DNA from: Aciduricibacillus chroicocephali
Lineage (GTDB): Bacteria; Bacillota; Bacilli; Bacillales; Amphibacillaceae
Assembly (NCBI RefSeq): GCF_030762805.1
Contig: NZ_CP129113.1
Location: forward strand, 510,001 to 574,000
Reading direction: 5' to 3'
DNA: 64,000 bases
Shown: one piece after another, positions 28,045 to 36,910 of the stretch
Layout: each line of letters opens with the position of its first letter
How positions within the stretch are numbered: position 1 is the stretch's first letter
The notes under the pieces: generated by a model
Told to the model about the DNA's origin: nothing
Seen by the model: only the letters and a program-made list of their open reading frames with translations
The model's database searches: none
Translations under genes and position numbers: made by a program

Positions 28045-28259
28045 GTTCATTTATCCCCTTAAGCCAAAGATGGATCATGGAAGGACCACTCGTTCTGTAT
28101 ACTGTACCGTTTGTTATCTATTTGGACTGTTTGTTTTGAATCTCTCAACCACCTTCTTCTATTATTTATAATCCTTTTATACAAAAGAGATGTTTCTTGC
28201 ATGTATTTCTTTATGTATGCGCTATCAAACATAATCTGAAATGTATAGGAGGCTTACCA

Positions 28260-29702
28260 ATGGAAGAGGTCAGAAAGCATGATGTTGACTCCGAACAAAA
28301 ATCTCAGAAAGAGAAGAGAAAGTTCAAACTCCCGCATATATACGTTATTTTATTCGTATTCAGCGCAATCGCAGCCATCACCACATATATCATCCCGGCT
28401 GGCGAGTTCGAACGTATACCCGGACCGGAGGGCAGAACGACGATTGATCCGGAATCCTTTACACATATTAAGCAAACGCCTGTGGGCATTGTTGACTTTC
28501 TGACAGTCATCCCACGTGGATTGATAGATGCTGGAGAGGTTGTATTTTTCACATTCATTATTGGCGGTATGTTCATGGTGTTGAGGAAGACTGGCATTAT
28601 TGAAGTAGCCGTTGATAAATTGGCAAGGAGATTCGCTCATCGGAGCATCATGTTGATCCCGGTGTTAACTACGGTATTCGCCATTATTGCGACGCTGATT
28701 GGAACCGCTGAGCTATCACTCGTTTACATTCCTGTTATTATGCCGCTTGTTATCGCACTTGGCTACGATTCAATTACTGCAGCGGCAATTGCTCTATGTG
28801 GAACAGTTGTCGGTTTTACAGCAGGTGTCTTGAATCCTATCAACACAGGTCTTGGTCAGAAACTGGCAGGTGTTCCGGTCTTCTCCGGAATGGGTTTACG
28901 TTTCATCGTCTTCGTCATTACGATAACAGCTGCAATCTTCTTCATTATCCGCTATGCGAAGAAGGTGAAAAGAGACCCATTTAATAGTTATGTTTATGAA
29001 GAAGACAAGGAAAAGCGAAAACTTTATCAGAGTGTTGGCAAGTCTAAGGCATTGCATATGTCTAGTCGCCAAAAATGGGCAGCTCTTGTTGCACTTCTAT
29101 TCTTCGGAATTCTCGTCTATGGAGTTACATCAAAAGGCTGGTTCATGGTCGAGATGGCAGGTCTGTTCATCATCATGGGAATAGTCGTCGGTTTAATTGC
29201 AGGTCTCAAAGTTGGCGATATCTGTGAAGGATTTAATGAAGGTTTCCGTGATGTGCTGATGGGGGCATTCATTGTTGGCTTGGCACGAGCAGTTGCTGTA
29301 GTGCTTGAGGACGGTCAAATAATGGATACGATTGTACATGCTCTTGGTACAGTAGTTGGTGATTTGCCACCAGCTTTGGCAGCCGTCGGAATGTATTTTG
29401 TGCAAATGATGATCAACTTCGTCATCTCTTCGGGAAGTGGGCATGCGCTCGTTACGATGCCGATTATGGCACCTCTTGCTGATATGGTTGGTGTCACAAG
29501 ACAGACAGCTGTCCTGGCGTATCAGTTAGGTGATGGATTTACACATATCTTCTATCCTACAAGTGGCTACTTCATGGCGGCGCTTGCGATTGCTGGTGTG
29601 GCTTGGCAAAAATGGCTTCGTTTCATCTTGCCGCTATTCTTGACATGGGTAGGTATTTCTGTTGTCACGATGGTTGTTGCGCAGGTAATCGGCTGGTCTT
29701 AA
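28260..29702 (+). CDS. YfcC-family membrane carrier (DcuC/ArcD-like)
   Basis: These ion-transporter-superfamily proteins resemble the C4-dicarboxylate carrier DcuC; substrates of most YfcC members are not known. The 480-residue protein has a basic cytoplasmic start, about 12 membrane helices, a TTYIIPAGEFERIPGPEGRT signature after the first helix, LIGTAELSLVYIPVIMPL and VISSGSGHALVTMPIMAPL. The ATG has AGGAGG upstream. It converges on the LytST pair. LytST systems often control a transporter beside them (LrgAB/PftAB in B. subtilis, for pyruvate), so a link is conceivable although the genes are not in one operon. Confidence 0.85.
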   Translation: MEEVRKHDVDSEQKSQKEKRKFKLPHIYVILFVFSAIAAITTYIIPAGEFERIPGPEGRTTIDPESFTHIKQTPVGIVDFLTVIPRGLIDAGEVVFFTFIIGGMFMVLRKTGIIEVAVDKLARRFAHRSIMLIPVLTTVFAIIATLIGTAELSLVYIPVIMPLVIALGYDSITAAAIALCGTVVGFTAGVLNPINTGLGQKLAGVPVFSGMGLRFIVFVITITAAIFFIIRYAKKVKRDPFNSYVYEEDKEKRKLYQSVGKSKALHMSSRQKWAALVALLFFGILVYGVTSKGWFMVEMAGLFIIMGIVVGLIAGLKVGDICEGFNEGFRDVLMGAFIVGLARAVAVVLEDGQIMDTIVHALGTVVGDLPPALAAVGMYFVQMMINFVISSGSGHALVTMPIMAPLADMVGVTRQTAVLAYQLGDGFTHIFYPTSGYFMAALAIAGVAWQKWLRFILPLFLTWVGISVVTMVVAQVIGWS

Positions 29703-29721
29703 TCTTTCAATACGGGAAAAA

Positions 29722-29753
29722 ACAGGAATGTTCGAATGAGCATTCCTGTCTTT
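29722..29753. terminator. Terminator between the YfcC gene and lytT
   Basis: ACAGGAATG pairs with CATTCCTGT around a ten-base loop, followed by CTTTT. It lies between convergent genes. Confidence 0.8.
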
Positions 29754-29758
29754 TAAAA

Positions 29759-30487
29759 TTAAAAATCCAGTATTTGTTTAATTTTTTTGGCGTTTGAGCG
29801 GCTGACGGGTACTTTTGAGCCGTCTTTCATAATCAATAGGAATGTCCGATTGAACCACGGCTCAACTGCATCAATTTGTTCAATATTTGCGATGTATCCC
29901 CGATGCACTTGCACGAATTTGGGGCCAAGCTTTTCCATGATCTTATATAACAATGTGTCAGTTTCATATCTTCCATTTACTGTTTTAATATAGGTTTGGC
30001 GATTTTCTGTTCCGATATAGCAAATCTCATCAACTTGCAAAATGATCATCCGGTCTTCATCTTTGGCGGAGATCGTTTTGCTTTCTTGTATGTGTGATTC
30101 CTGCTTCGGTTCTTCGGAATAAGCGTCAGCATGCTTTATCAGCTTGTCCAAAGTTTTGCTAAGCCTTGTTTCATCAATCGGTTTAACAAGATAGTCAACT
30201 GCATCCAAGTCGAATGCATCCAGTGCATATTTGCTGTAGGCAGTTGCAAAAACAATCATGGGCATCTTCTTCATATGCCGGAATTGCTTGGCTAGCTCAA
30301 TGCCTGTCCCTTTAGCGAGTTCAATATCAAGGAATACGACATCAGGCTGAAGTTGATTGACCTGCCATAAGGCTTCATGCATACTTTCGGCCTCACCAAC
30401 GATTTTTACCTTTTGTGATTCATTCAAAAGAAATTTTAATTCATCCCGAGCAAACGGTTCGTCTTCTACAACGACGATTTCTAGCAT
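29759..30487 (-). CDS. lytT: LytTR-type response regulator LytT
   Basis: A receiver domain (residues 1-120; VVVEDEP, phospho-acceptor Asp54 in VFLDIEL, Lys in YLVKPID) is followed by a linker and a LytTR DNA-binding domain (about 145-240; GRYETDTLLYKIMEKL, HRGYIANIEQI, VPVSRSNAKKIKQIL). The 242-residue length equals B. subtilis LytT, which answers extracellular pyruvate and regulates pftAB. No lrgA/pftA homologue is adjacent here. It lies 18 bases after lytS, with an AAGGGG ribosome site, so the two form one unit. Confidence 0.93.
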   Translation of the reverse strand: MLEIVVVEDEPFARDELKFLLNESQKVKIVGEAESMHEALWQVNQLQPDVVFLDIELAKGTGIELAKQFRHMKKMPMIVFATAYSKYALDAFDLDAVDYLVKPIDETRLSKTLDKLIKHADAYSEEPKQESHIQESKTISAKDEDRMIILQVDEICYIGTENRQTYIKTVNGRYETDTLLYKIMEKLGPKFVQVHRGYIANIEQIDAVEPWFNRTFLLIMKDGSKVPVSRSNAKKIKQILDF

Positions 30488-30505
30488 GCAAATCGCCCCT
30501 TTGGA

Positions 30506-32251
30506 TTAAAAATGTATAGGCAATGTTATCGTAACACATGTACCTTCGCCTGGTGTACTGTTCATGGAGAAAGTAGCATCTTGGCTGAAGAGCGCCGTGA
30601 GACGTTCCTTTATATTGAAAAGTGCCGTTCCACTCCCTTGTTTTGAGGATTCAACCTTACGTTGACCCAAGTCTCGCAGCCTTTCAGAAGGGATACCAAC
30701 TCCGTTATCTGATACAGTAACTTTCAAGTGTGTTTCATTTTGTGGTGTAATTGTAATATGTATTTTGCCCATACCCTCCATTTCTTTCAGTTCACCGTGT
30801 GTAATGGCATTCTCAACAAGAGGCTGGAGAATGAAAGGAGGAATCATCATATGAGTCGCCTCAGGATGGATATCCACATTCAATTCAAATTTGTCAGGGA
30901 ATCTTGCTTGCTCTATAGCCAAGTAAGCGAATACATTTTCAAGCTCTTTTTCAAGGCTAACAATCCTATCCGTGATACCGGACAGATTATTGCGAAGAAA
31001 GGTTGAAAGGTGGATTAACAGTTTTCGGGCGAGCATCGGATCGGTCCGACAAAGAGCAACAATGGTATTCAAAGCATTGAAAAGAAAATGCGGTTGAATT
31101 TGAGCGTGAAATGCCTTCATTTCGGCATCCTGCAATAAGTAATTATGACGTTCGATCTCTCCAAATTCGAGCTGGCTGGAAAACAAATTTCCAAGACCTT
31201 CAGCGAATTCCCGCTCTACAGGATTAATCTGATTTGGGTTACGGTAATAAAAAGTGAGAGTGCCAATAGTTCTCTGTTTTACACGCAAAGGTAGAACGAT
31301 GAATGCTGGATCCTGAGGATTTCGGTGAAATAGGGCACTCGTATTAGGTTGGATAATTTCCATTTTTCCTGTCTTTAAAACACGCTCGCGATAAACACGC
31401 TCAGATTGTTGGCTTTTCTCCCGGAGTGCGACTGATCCTGTATGAGCAAGTTGGCGAATTCCTCTTGTGATTGCAGTATGATCCACATCAGTTAGCTGCT
31501 GAATGATCCGAGTTGCTTTTGTCGCAGATGATTCATTCAATCCTTGTCGAAAGAGTGAAAGTGTCTGATCTGCAATAGATAAAGCCTTCGCAGTCTGATT
31601 GGCACGTGTTCTTTCCTCTTCCTGGACAACACTATAAAAAATAACGGCGCAGATCCATATACCGACACTATTAATCACAATAATCGGTATACCTGTAAAT
31701 TTAATCAAATGAAGAGCGAGGCTATGATCGACTGCGAGGAACGGTATAAGCAAAATCTGTACAGTGACGATGAAGCCGCCAATCATGAACATATGGAGAG
31801 GACGAATCAATCCGATAAATCTCAATTTGCGTCCAAACCAGCCGGCGATACAGCCTCCTATAATAGAGGCGACGAAGCTTGCTTCGCTGATAAACCCGCC
31901 AAGAATCAATCTATGCCCACCTGCAATCAGTGCGGAACCAATTCCAACAATGGGGCCACCTACAAAACCGCCGATGATGATTCCAATATTACGGGTGTCA
32001 GCAATGGCGTTGTTCGTTTGAAGATGGGGATTCCACAGGTTGGAAATGATATGTGTCTCAGGATGTACGACAACCGCAGTATAATTGCCAATGATTCCAA
32101 ATAGGCCAAAGATGATAGCAAGCATCATACTGCCTTTTATACTCAAATGATGGTAGATTATTCTTCTGAATATGGATAACCTTGTAATGAGAAAGGCGAT
32201 TGTAATGATGAGCGTCATGCGTGAAAGCAGTTGCGCCAATAAATCCAGCAT
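30506..32251 (-). CDS. lytS: LytS-type sensor histidine kinase
   Basis: LytS proteins have a 5TM-Lyt membrane sensor, a GAF domain and a histidine kinase of the HPK8 class. Residues 1-210 contain five or six hydrophobic helices with RNIGIIIGGFVGGPIVGIGS and FISEASFVASIIGG. A GAF region follows (TDVDHTAITRG), then the phospho-acceptor box FHAQIQPHFLFNALN and the ATPase motifs PPFILQPLVENAI and VSDNGVGI. The length is 581 residues. The start is ATG with GAGGGG. It is the first gene of the lytS-lytT unit. Confidence 0.93.
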   Translation of the reverse strand: MLDLLAQLLSRMTLIITIAFLITRLSIFRRIIYHHLSIKGSMMLAIIFGLFGIIGNYTAVVVHPETHIISNLWNPHLQTNNAIADTRNIGIIIGGFVGGPIVGIGSALIAGGHRLILGGFISEASFVASIIGGCIAGWFGRKLRFIGLIRPLHMFMIGGFIVTVQILLIPFLAVDHSLALHLIKFTGIPIIVINSVGIWICAVIFYSVVQEEERTRANQTAKALSIADQTLSLFRQGLNESSATKATRIIQQLTDVDHTAITRGIRQLAHTGSVALREKSQQSERVYRERVLKTGKMEIIQPNTSALFHRNPQDPAFIVLPLRVKQRTIGTLTFYYRNPNQINPVEREFAEGLGNLFSSQLEFGEIERHNYLLQDAEMKAFHAQIQPHFLFNALNTIVALCRTDPMLARKLLIHLSTFLRNNLSGITDRIVSLEKELENVFAYLAIEQARFPDKFELNVDIHPEATHMMIPPFILQPLVENAITHGELKEMEGMGKIHITITPQNETHLKVTVSDNGVGIPSERLRDLGQRKVESSKQGSGTALFNIKERLTALFSQDATFSMNSTPGEGTCVTITLPIHF

Positions 32252-32728
32252 GATAACCCCTCGTTCCCGTTTTGTTTAATATACCGACACTAAGCCGTTT
32301 TTATCTATTGTATCATGCATTAAAAAGTCCGTTTATAGCAAACACTTACTGAACATTGGGGACATGTGGACAAGCAGTACCGGATATTTTCCATTGAGAG
32401 CGGTTTGTTTTACCAAATAATAATGGGAGTAAGGGTGTGAATTTGATGGTATTCTCTGCAAAGCGACTATACGAGAGATTTTGTGGAGAAGCTGTTGCGG
32501 TATTTTACAAGAGGTGACCTGTCCAGTTATCAAATAAGGCTCATCCTTTTTGAGTGGATAAGCATGAGGGAAAATGCCGGATAGATTTCAATGGAGATTG
32601 AAAAAACTTTAAGGTTTTGAGATTCACGTAATTAACATTCTTTTTGATATTAATGAAATGAACGTATTGAATCTCTACAGAAGGAAGTATTTCATTAAGT
32701 ATCATGAACACTTAAGGAGTATGAAAGC
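32252..32728. other. Intergenic region between lytS and the MFS gene
   Basis: No gene is visible in this divergent 477-base gap. Near the MFS start, TTAAGT and ACTTAA form an inverted repeat with a nine-base spacer (32695-32715), a possible regulator site just before the ribosome-binding site. The rest is AT-rich with no signal I can defend. Confidence 0.4.
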
Positions 32729-33919
32729 ATGAAGACCAACGAGACAAACAAGCCAAACAAGTCGAACATCATCATGTTGGCGATTCTTTTATTAAATCTA
32801 TTTATTGCTTTTATGGGAATTAGCCTGGTAATCCCTGTTACCCCTGCAATTATGAATGAGTTGCATTTATCCGGATCAACTGTTGGTTATTTAGTGGCTT
32901 CTTTTGCGGTTGCACAGTTAATTGTCTCTCCCATTGCCGGTCGTTGGGCGGACCGATTTGGACGAAAGAGAATGATTGTAATCGGCCTAATTGTTTTTGG
33001 GATTTCCGAATTTATATTTGGTATCGGTAAAGCGATTGAGGCCCTATTTTTATCCCGAGTGCTTGGCGGTATAAGTGCGGCATTCATCATGCCGGCTGTC
33101 ACGGCGTTCATTGCGGATATTACAACGCCCAAGGAGAGATCGAAGGCACTTGGTTATATGTCGGCCTCCATTAATACAGGATTTATCATAGGCCCTGGTG
33201 TAGGGGGGTTTTTAGCTGAGATATCAACCCGAATGCCTTTCTTCGTAGCATCAGGCTTTGCTTTGCTTGCAGCTGTATTGTCCGTTATTTTGCTGAGGGA
33301 ACCTGAGCGAAATGTGGCTAGTAATGAAGCTGGCAGGCAAAAGCCGTCAATCAAACGTATTTTTGCCCCTATGTACTTCATAGCCTTTATCATTATTTTC
33401 ATCTCATCATTTGGATTGGCTACCTTTGAATCATTATTTTCTTTGTTTGTTGACCATAAATTCGGCTTCACTCCCAAAGATATTGCCATTATGATAACGG
33501 GCGGAGCAGTGATAGGAGCCTTTGCGCAGGTTGTCTTATTTGACCGCTTGACAAGAAAAATTGGCGAAATCCGTTTAGTACGGTATTGTCTCATGCTTTC
33601 CACGGTACTAGTATTTTTGGTCACGCTTGTACATGCGTATTTTGCGGTGCTTCTTGTAACTGTTATCGTTTTTCTTGGATTTGATCTAATACGACCTGCC
33701 GTTACGACATATTTGACGAAAATTGCGGAAGGTGAACAAGGATTCGCCGGGGGTATGAACTCAATGTTCACAAGCTTTGGTAACGTATTGGGCCCCATTA
33801 TCGGTGGGATGCTGTTTGACATGAACTTGAATTTTCCATTCTATTTCTCAGTTTGTTTACTAATCATCGGAACAGGGTTTACATTTGCTTGGAAAGAACC
33901 AAAGATAGAGAGACAATAA
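32729..33919 (+). CDS. MFS multidrug efflux transporter (NorA/Bmr-like)
   Basis: This drug:H+ antiporter of the major facilitator superfamily has 396 residues and 12 predicted helices. The MFS motif A appears as GRWADRFGRKRM after the second helix, and the antiporter motif C as INTGFIIGPGVGGFLAE in helix 5, both as in NorA, Bmr and Blt. The N-terminal ten residues are Asn/Lys-rich and cytoplasmic. An AAGGAG site precedes the ATG. It is a single-gene unit. The substrates cannot be inferred from sequence. Confidence 0.85.
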   Translation: MKTNETNKPNKSNIIMLAILLLNLFIAFMGISLVIPVTPAIMNELHLSGSTVGYLVASFAVAQLIVSPIAGRWADRFGRKRMIVIGLIVFGISEFIFGIGKAIEALFLSRVLGGISAAFIMPAVTAFIADITTPKERSKALGYMSASINTGFIIGPGVGGFLAEISTRMPFFVASGFALLAAVLSVILLREPERNVASNEAGRQKPSIKRIFAPMYFIAFIIIFISSFGLATFESLFSLFVDHKFGFTPKDIAIMITGGAVIGAFAQVVLFDRLTRKIGEIRLVRYCLMLSTVLVFLVTLVHAYFAVLLVTVIVFLGFDLIRPAVTTYLTKIAEGEQGFAGGMNSMFTSFGNVLGPIIGGMLFDMNLNFPFYFSVCLLIIGTGFTFAWKEPKIERQ

Positions 33920-33993
33920 TCACCATATTGTACAATATATTGGTTTGAGTAATGGTATAATATTCCTTATTAAAAATATAAAGGGGTATAATT

Positions 33994-34866
33994 ATGAAAA
34001 GCTTAGTCAGGGGTATAGCTGTTCTACTTGCGTTGCTTATTTTGTTACCAGCTGTTCCAATAGCAGCAGCTGAAGCCAAGACAGAATCAGCAAAAGTAAC
34101 AGTAGACATCTTGAACGTAAGAGAAAAAACATCAGCCAATTCGAAGAAACTTGGTACGTTGAAAAAGGGTGAGAAGGTTACTGTCTACGCAAAGACGACT
34201 TCAGGTTGGTCGGAAATTCGTTTTAAAAAGAAAAAAGCATATGTGTCTACGCAATACCTTGATTTCAGTAAGCCGGCGGTCAAAGTTTCCAGCAAGAAAT
34301 ACAACAAACTAAACTTCTTAAAATATCCTCAGATCACGATGAAGAATAAGAGTGTGGAGCAAAAGATTAATAGCAGCCTGCTTGGGCATGCTAAAAGATC
34401 ATATGGACAGTATGTAGAAGTAATGGACCAAGAGCAATATGATGATTGGTGCATGAATGAGTCTTGGTGTTACTACGACTATGATTTATCGTATAAAACG
34501 AAATATAACAAAAAGAAAAAACTGAGCGTTTTGTTCAACGATTATGTGTACATGGGTGGTGCTCATGGTTACAACAGTGTAACTTCATATAACTACAACC
34601 TTTCCAACGGGAAACGAGTTAAATTAAACGACATACTAAACACGAAAACAAAACGGTCCAAAGTACGTAAGTATGTATATAATTATACGAAAAGACATCC
34701 TGATAAATTTTTCCCGGACTTAAAACTGAGCGATATTAAAATTAATAATAGTACGCAATTCTACTACACAGATGGTGGCATTTATCTAGTTTTTCAGATC
34801 TATGAACTGACAGCTTATGCGTACGGGAATCCTGCAATTAAGATTCCATCTTCTGTATATAAATAA
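33994..34866 (+). CDS. Secreted SH3b and DUF3298 (RsiV-like) protein
   Basis: A signal peptide (residues 1-27, ending AAAEA) directs this 290-residue protein outside the cell. Residues about 30-90 form a bacterial SH3 domain (VTVDILNVREKTSANSKKL, GWSEIRF), which often binds peptidoglycan. The C-terminal 180 residues match the DUF4163/DUF3298 pair of RsiV and PdaC: YMGGAHGYNSVTSYNYNL, GKRVKLNDIL, FYYTDGGIYLVFQIYELTAY. RsiV binds lysozyme through this domain, but here there is no membrane helix and no adjacent sigma factor. A role at the cell wall is likely. It has its own strong terminator. Confidence 0.8.
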   Translation: MKSLVRGIAVLLALLILLPAVPIAAAEAKTESAKVTVDILNVREKTSANSKKLGTLKKGEKVTVYAKTTSGWSEIRFKKKKAYVSTQYLDFSKPAVKVSSKKYNKLNFLKYPQITMKNKSVEQKINSSLLGHAKRSYGQYVEVMDQEQYDDWCMNESWCYYDYDLSYKTKYNKKKKLSVLFNDYVYMGGAHGYNSVTSYNYNLSNGKRVKLNDILNTKTKRSKVRKYVYNYTKRHPDKFFPDLKLSDIKINNSTQFYYTDGGIYLVFQIYELTAYAYGNPAIKIPSSVYK

Positions 34867-34873
34867 TTTTTGT

Positions 34874-34918
34874 TAGGGCCCCATGACAGGCAAGGTACTG
34901 TCATGGGGCCCTATTTTA
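34874..34918 (+). terminator. Strong terminator after the SH3b gene
   Basis: A perfect 16-base stem (TAGGGCCCCATGACAG and its complement) with an eight-base loop is followed by TTTTATT. Confidence 0.92.
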
Positions 34919-34988
34919 TTGCTAAGAGAGCAGAGCGCAATGTAGAAATCCTATAAATTTCTGTGAATTCCTGCCTTTGGTATTGACT

Positions 34989-35044
34989 ATTCAGTTGGAC
35001 TGTAATAAGTTGTTATTAAGTTAAACTGTATAGTTGAACTGAAT
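34989..35044 (+). promoter_or_regulatory. Repeat-rich control region of padR
   Basis: ATTCAGTT at the left and AACTGAAT at the right form an inverted pair, and between them AACTGTATAGTT (35024-35035) is a short palindrome. The repeated AGTT/AACT half-sites just before the ribosome site suggest autoregulation by the PadR protein. Confidence 0.45.
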
Positions 35045-35057
35045 ATGAGGTGTAAAG

Positions 35058-35375
35058 ATGAAACATAAATTATTGCCACTATCTGAAACGATGCATTATA
35101 TATTACTGGCTTTGCGTGAGCCGCTTCACGGTTACGCTGTAATGCAAAAAATAGAAAGTATGAGTAAGGGAACTGTTATTTTAGCGGCTGGTACATTATA
35201 CGGCGCAATCGAAAACTTGAAAAAACATGGCTGGATTGAACCTGCAGGGAATTCAGGCAGGAGAAAAGCATATGTGATTACTTCTGAAGGAAGCACCATC
35301 TTAAAAATGGAACAGGAAAGGCTTTTGCGCATTCTATCCTTGTATGAAGGAAGTGAATCAGATGAAGAAGTTTAG
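35058..35375 (+). CDS. PadR-family transcriptional regulator
   Basis: This 105-residue winged-helix protein of the small PadR type (subfamily 2) has the usual features: LSETMHYILLALREPLHGYAV, the TLYGAIENLKKHGWIEP recognition region and GRRKAYVITSEG of the wing. A single short C-terminal helix serves dimerisation. The final 14 bases overlap the next gene, which encodes a DUF2812 membrane protein. PadR/DUF2812 pairs are common in Firmicutes, and the regulator presumably controls the pair. The signal is unknown. Confidence 0.9.
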   Translation: MKHKLLPLSETMHYILLALREPLHGYAVMQKIESMSKGTVILAAGTLYGAIENLKKHGWIEPAGNSGRRKAYVITSEGSTILKMEQERLLRILSLYEGSESDEEV

Positions 35376-35931
35376 AATATTCTTTGACATTGAAAAAGAA
35401 GAGCAATGGCTGAACGAGCAACTGCACAAAGGATATTACTGCACTAAAGTTAGTGGTTGGGGAGTATATACTTTCGAGAAAACACTTAAGAATTACGTGA
35501 TCCGGCTTGATTATCGGGATCATTTGTCAAAGGAAAAGTTTGAGGAATATAAAGAGATTTATGAAGATTTTGGCTGGAGCTGTATTAAAGGACCCTGGAT
35601 GAGTGGAATACGATATTGGCAAAAAGAAGATGATGGCCAAAATGAAATCTTCTCCGATCGAGAGTCCAAGCGCTGTTATTATAAAAGGCTAATGAATTAT
35701 TCATTTGCACTGTTGCTGTTATTCTTGATGTTATCATATTCAACTTTCAGGGATTCGGGGTTGTATATGACACAAGGATTGTGGAGCATGAAAGGTTCTT
35801 TATTCTGGAAGGCATTTATATTTGAGACACCGTTTGCTCTAATAAGGTTGTTCCCACCCATTATGGCTATATTATTCGGCTGCAGTTACTATAAAACATA
35901 TCAAAAGTATTCGTTATTAAAGGAAGAATAA
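35362..35931 (+). CDS. DUF2812 membrane protein
   Basis: This 189-residue protein has a cytoplasmic DUF2812 domain (EEQWLNEQLHKGYY, FEKTLKNYVIRLDYR, YEDFGWSCIKGPWM) followed by two membrane helices (about 112-130 and 155-180). The start is the ATG inside the end of padR, with AAGGAAGTGA upstream, so translation is coupled. Families of this type are thought to sense or respond to envelope stress, but no biochemical role is known. After it, GTGCCAGGCAC (35938-35948) is a small palindrome of a kind often seen in Bacillaceae intergenic DNA. Confidence 0.82.
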   Translation: MKKFRIFFDIEKEEQWLNEQLHKGYYCTKVSGWGVYTFEKTLKNYVIRLDYRDHLSKEKFEEYKEIYEDFGWSCIKGPWMSGIRYWQKEDDGQNEIFSDRESKRCYYKRLMNYSFALLLLFLMLSYSTFRDSGLYMTQGLWSMKGSLFWKAFIFETPFALIRLFPPIMAILFGCSYYKTYQKYSLLKEE

Positions 35932-36101
35932 CATGACGTGCCAGGCACAGGGACAATGTTAAATTGTTTTGTGTATCTGGCATAAACTTTTTTCAGTTTT
36001 TAGGCAGGGAACGATAAGTAGAGCAAATTATATGTAAACTTTCCCCTAAGAGGGCAGACAACTATGCTATACTGTGAGTTAAAAAACAGGGCGGGACGTT
36101 T

Positions 36102-36776
36102 ATGGTGCGAAAAAGGCTGTCTGACCGTGTAGCTGATAATATCATGACCATGATCTCCATAGAAAAAAGGTTTTTCCCAGGTGACAAGCTGCCGAATGAA
36201 AATGAGTTCTCTGAAGAACTGAGCATCAGCAGGACGACACTTCGTGAGGCTATCCGAATACTTGTTACTCATGGCATCTTGGAAATCCGGCGTGGAAAAG
36301 GTACATATGTTAAAGAAGAGTTTGAAGTGAATAACATCGAGTCCTTGGCTACTTTTGCTGATGTGAAAATCAATGCAAGGGACTTGTATGAAATGCGTCT
36401 CATTTTTGAACCGGAAGCAGCCTATTATGCGACACTTCGGGCGAATGAAGAGGAACTTGGGCGTATAATAGAGTATGGAAAGCAAATAGAGCAGAAGATA
36501 CTTAATAATGAGGACAGGACAGAAGTTGAGCAGAAGTTCCATAACTCTATTGTAAAAGCAGCTCACAATGAGTTCATGGAGAAGCTTATGCCTGTCATTT
36601 ATGAGGCAATTGATAAGGGCGTCATCCTTTCCAAAAAGAAAGAGCTGGCAATCAAAGACACAATTAATGACCATAATATGATTATGGAATTCATGAAACT
36701 GCGCAATGCCGAAGGTGCAAGGAGCGCGATGAAGATTCATATTTTGCATGCGATGGCTGAGTTAGGAATTGAATAG
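36102..36776 (+). CDS. FadR-subfamily GntR regulator (FCD domain)
   Basis: A GntR winged helix occupies residues 1-70 (FFPGDKLPNENEFSEEL, SRTTLREAIRILVTHGILE, RRGKGTYV). The FCD ligand-binding domain follows (YEMRLIFEPEAAYYATLRA, FHNSIVKAAHNEF, HNMIMEFMKLRNAEGARSAM, HILHA), where Asp/His residues normally bind a metal and a carboxylate effector. The length of 224 residues is typical. Such regulators usually control organic-acid or sugar-acid use. It lies just upstream of ilvD in the same direction but is separated by a terminator, so control of ilvD is possible and not shown. Confidence 0.88.
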   Translation: MVRKRLSDRVADNIMTMISIEKRFFPGDKLPNENEFSEELSISRTTLREAIRILVTHGILEIRRGKGTYVKEEFEVNNIESLATFADVKINARDLYEMRLIFEPEAAYYATLRANEEELGRIIEYGKQIEQKILNNEDRTEVEQKFHNSIVKAAHNEFMEKLMPVIYEAIDKGVILSKKKELAIKDTINDHNMIMEFMKLRNAEGARSAMKIHILHAMAELGIE

Positions 36777-36783
36777 GGAGATG

Positions 36784-36820
36784 AAAAGACATTTTGGCAT
36801 TGGCTAGAATGTCTTTTTTT
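36784..36820 (+). terminator. Terminator after the GntR gene
   Basis: AAAAGACATT pairs with AATGTCTTTT around a 14-base loop and a T run follows. Confidence 0.85.
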
Positions 36821-36910
36821 GTCGTCATATCATACAACCCTATTGACAGCAGACAACATACAATATAAAATACTTAAAATAAATCGAAAATTTTGAAGGT
36901 GTGAATGCAG

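Noticed and set aside
33154-33822. 222-codon reverse-strand frame over the NorA-like gene
   Set aside because: It is antisense to a well-supported transporter and has no supporting signals.
35938-35948. GTGCCAGGCAC palindrome as a regulator site
   Set aside because: Short palindromes of this type occur widely between Bacillaceae genes; nothing links this one to the adjacent GntR or DUF2812 genes.
36000-36749. 249-codon reverse-strand frame over the GntR gene
   Set aside because: Low-complexity Phe/Leu/Ile/Cys-rich translation, opposite a clear FadR-type gene.
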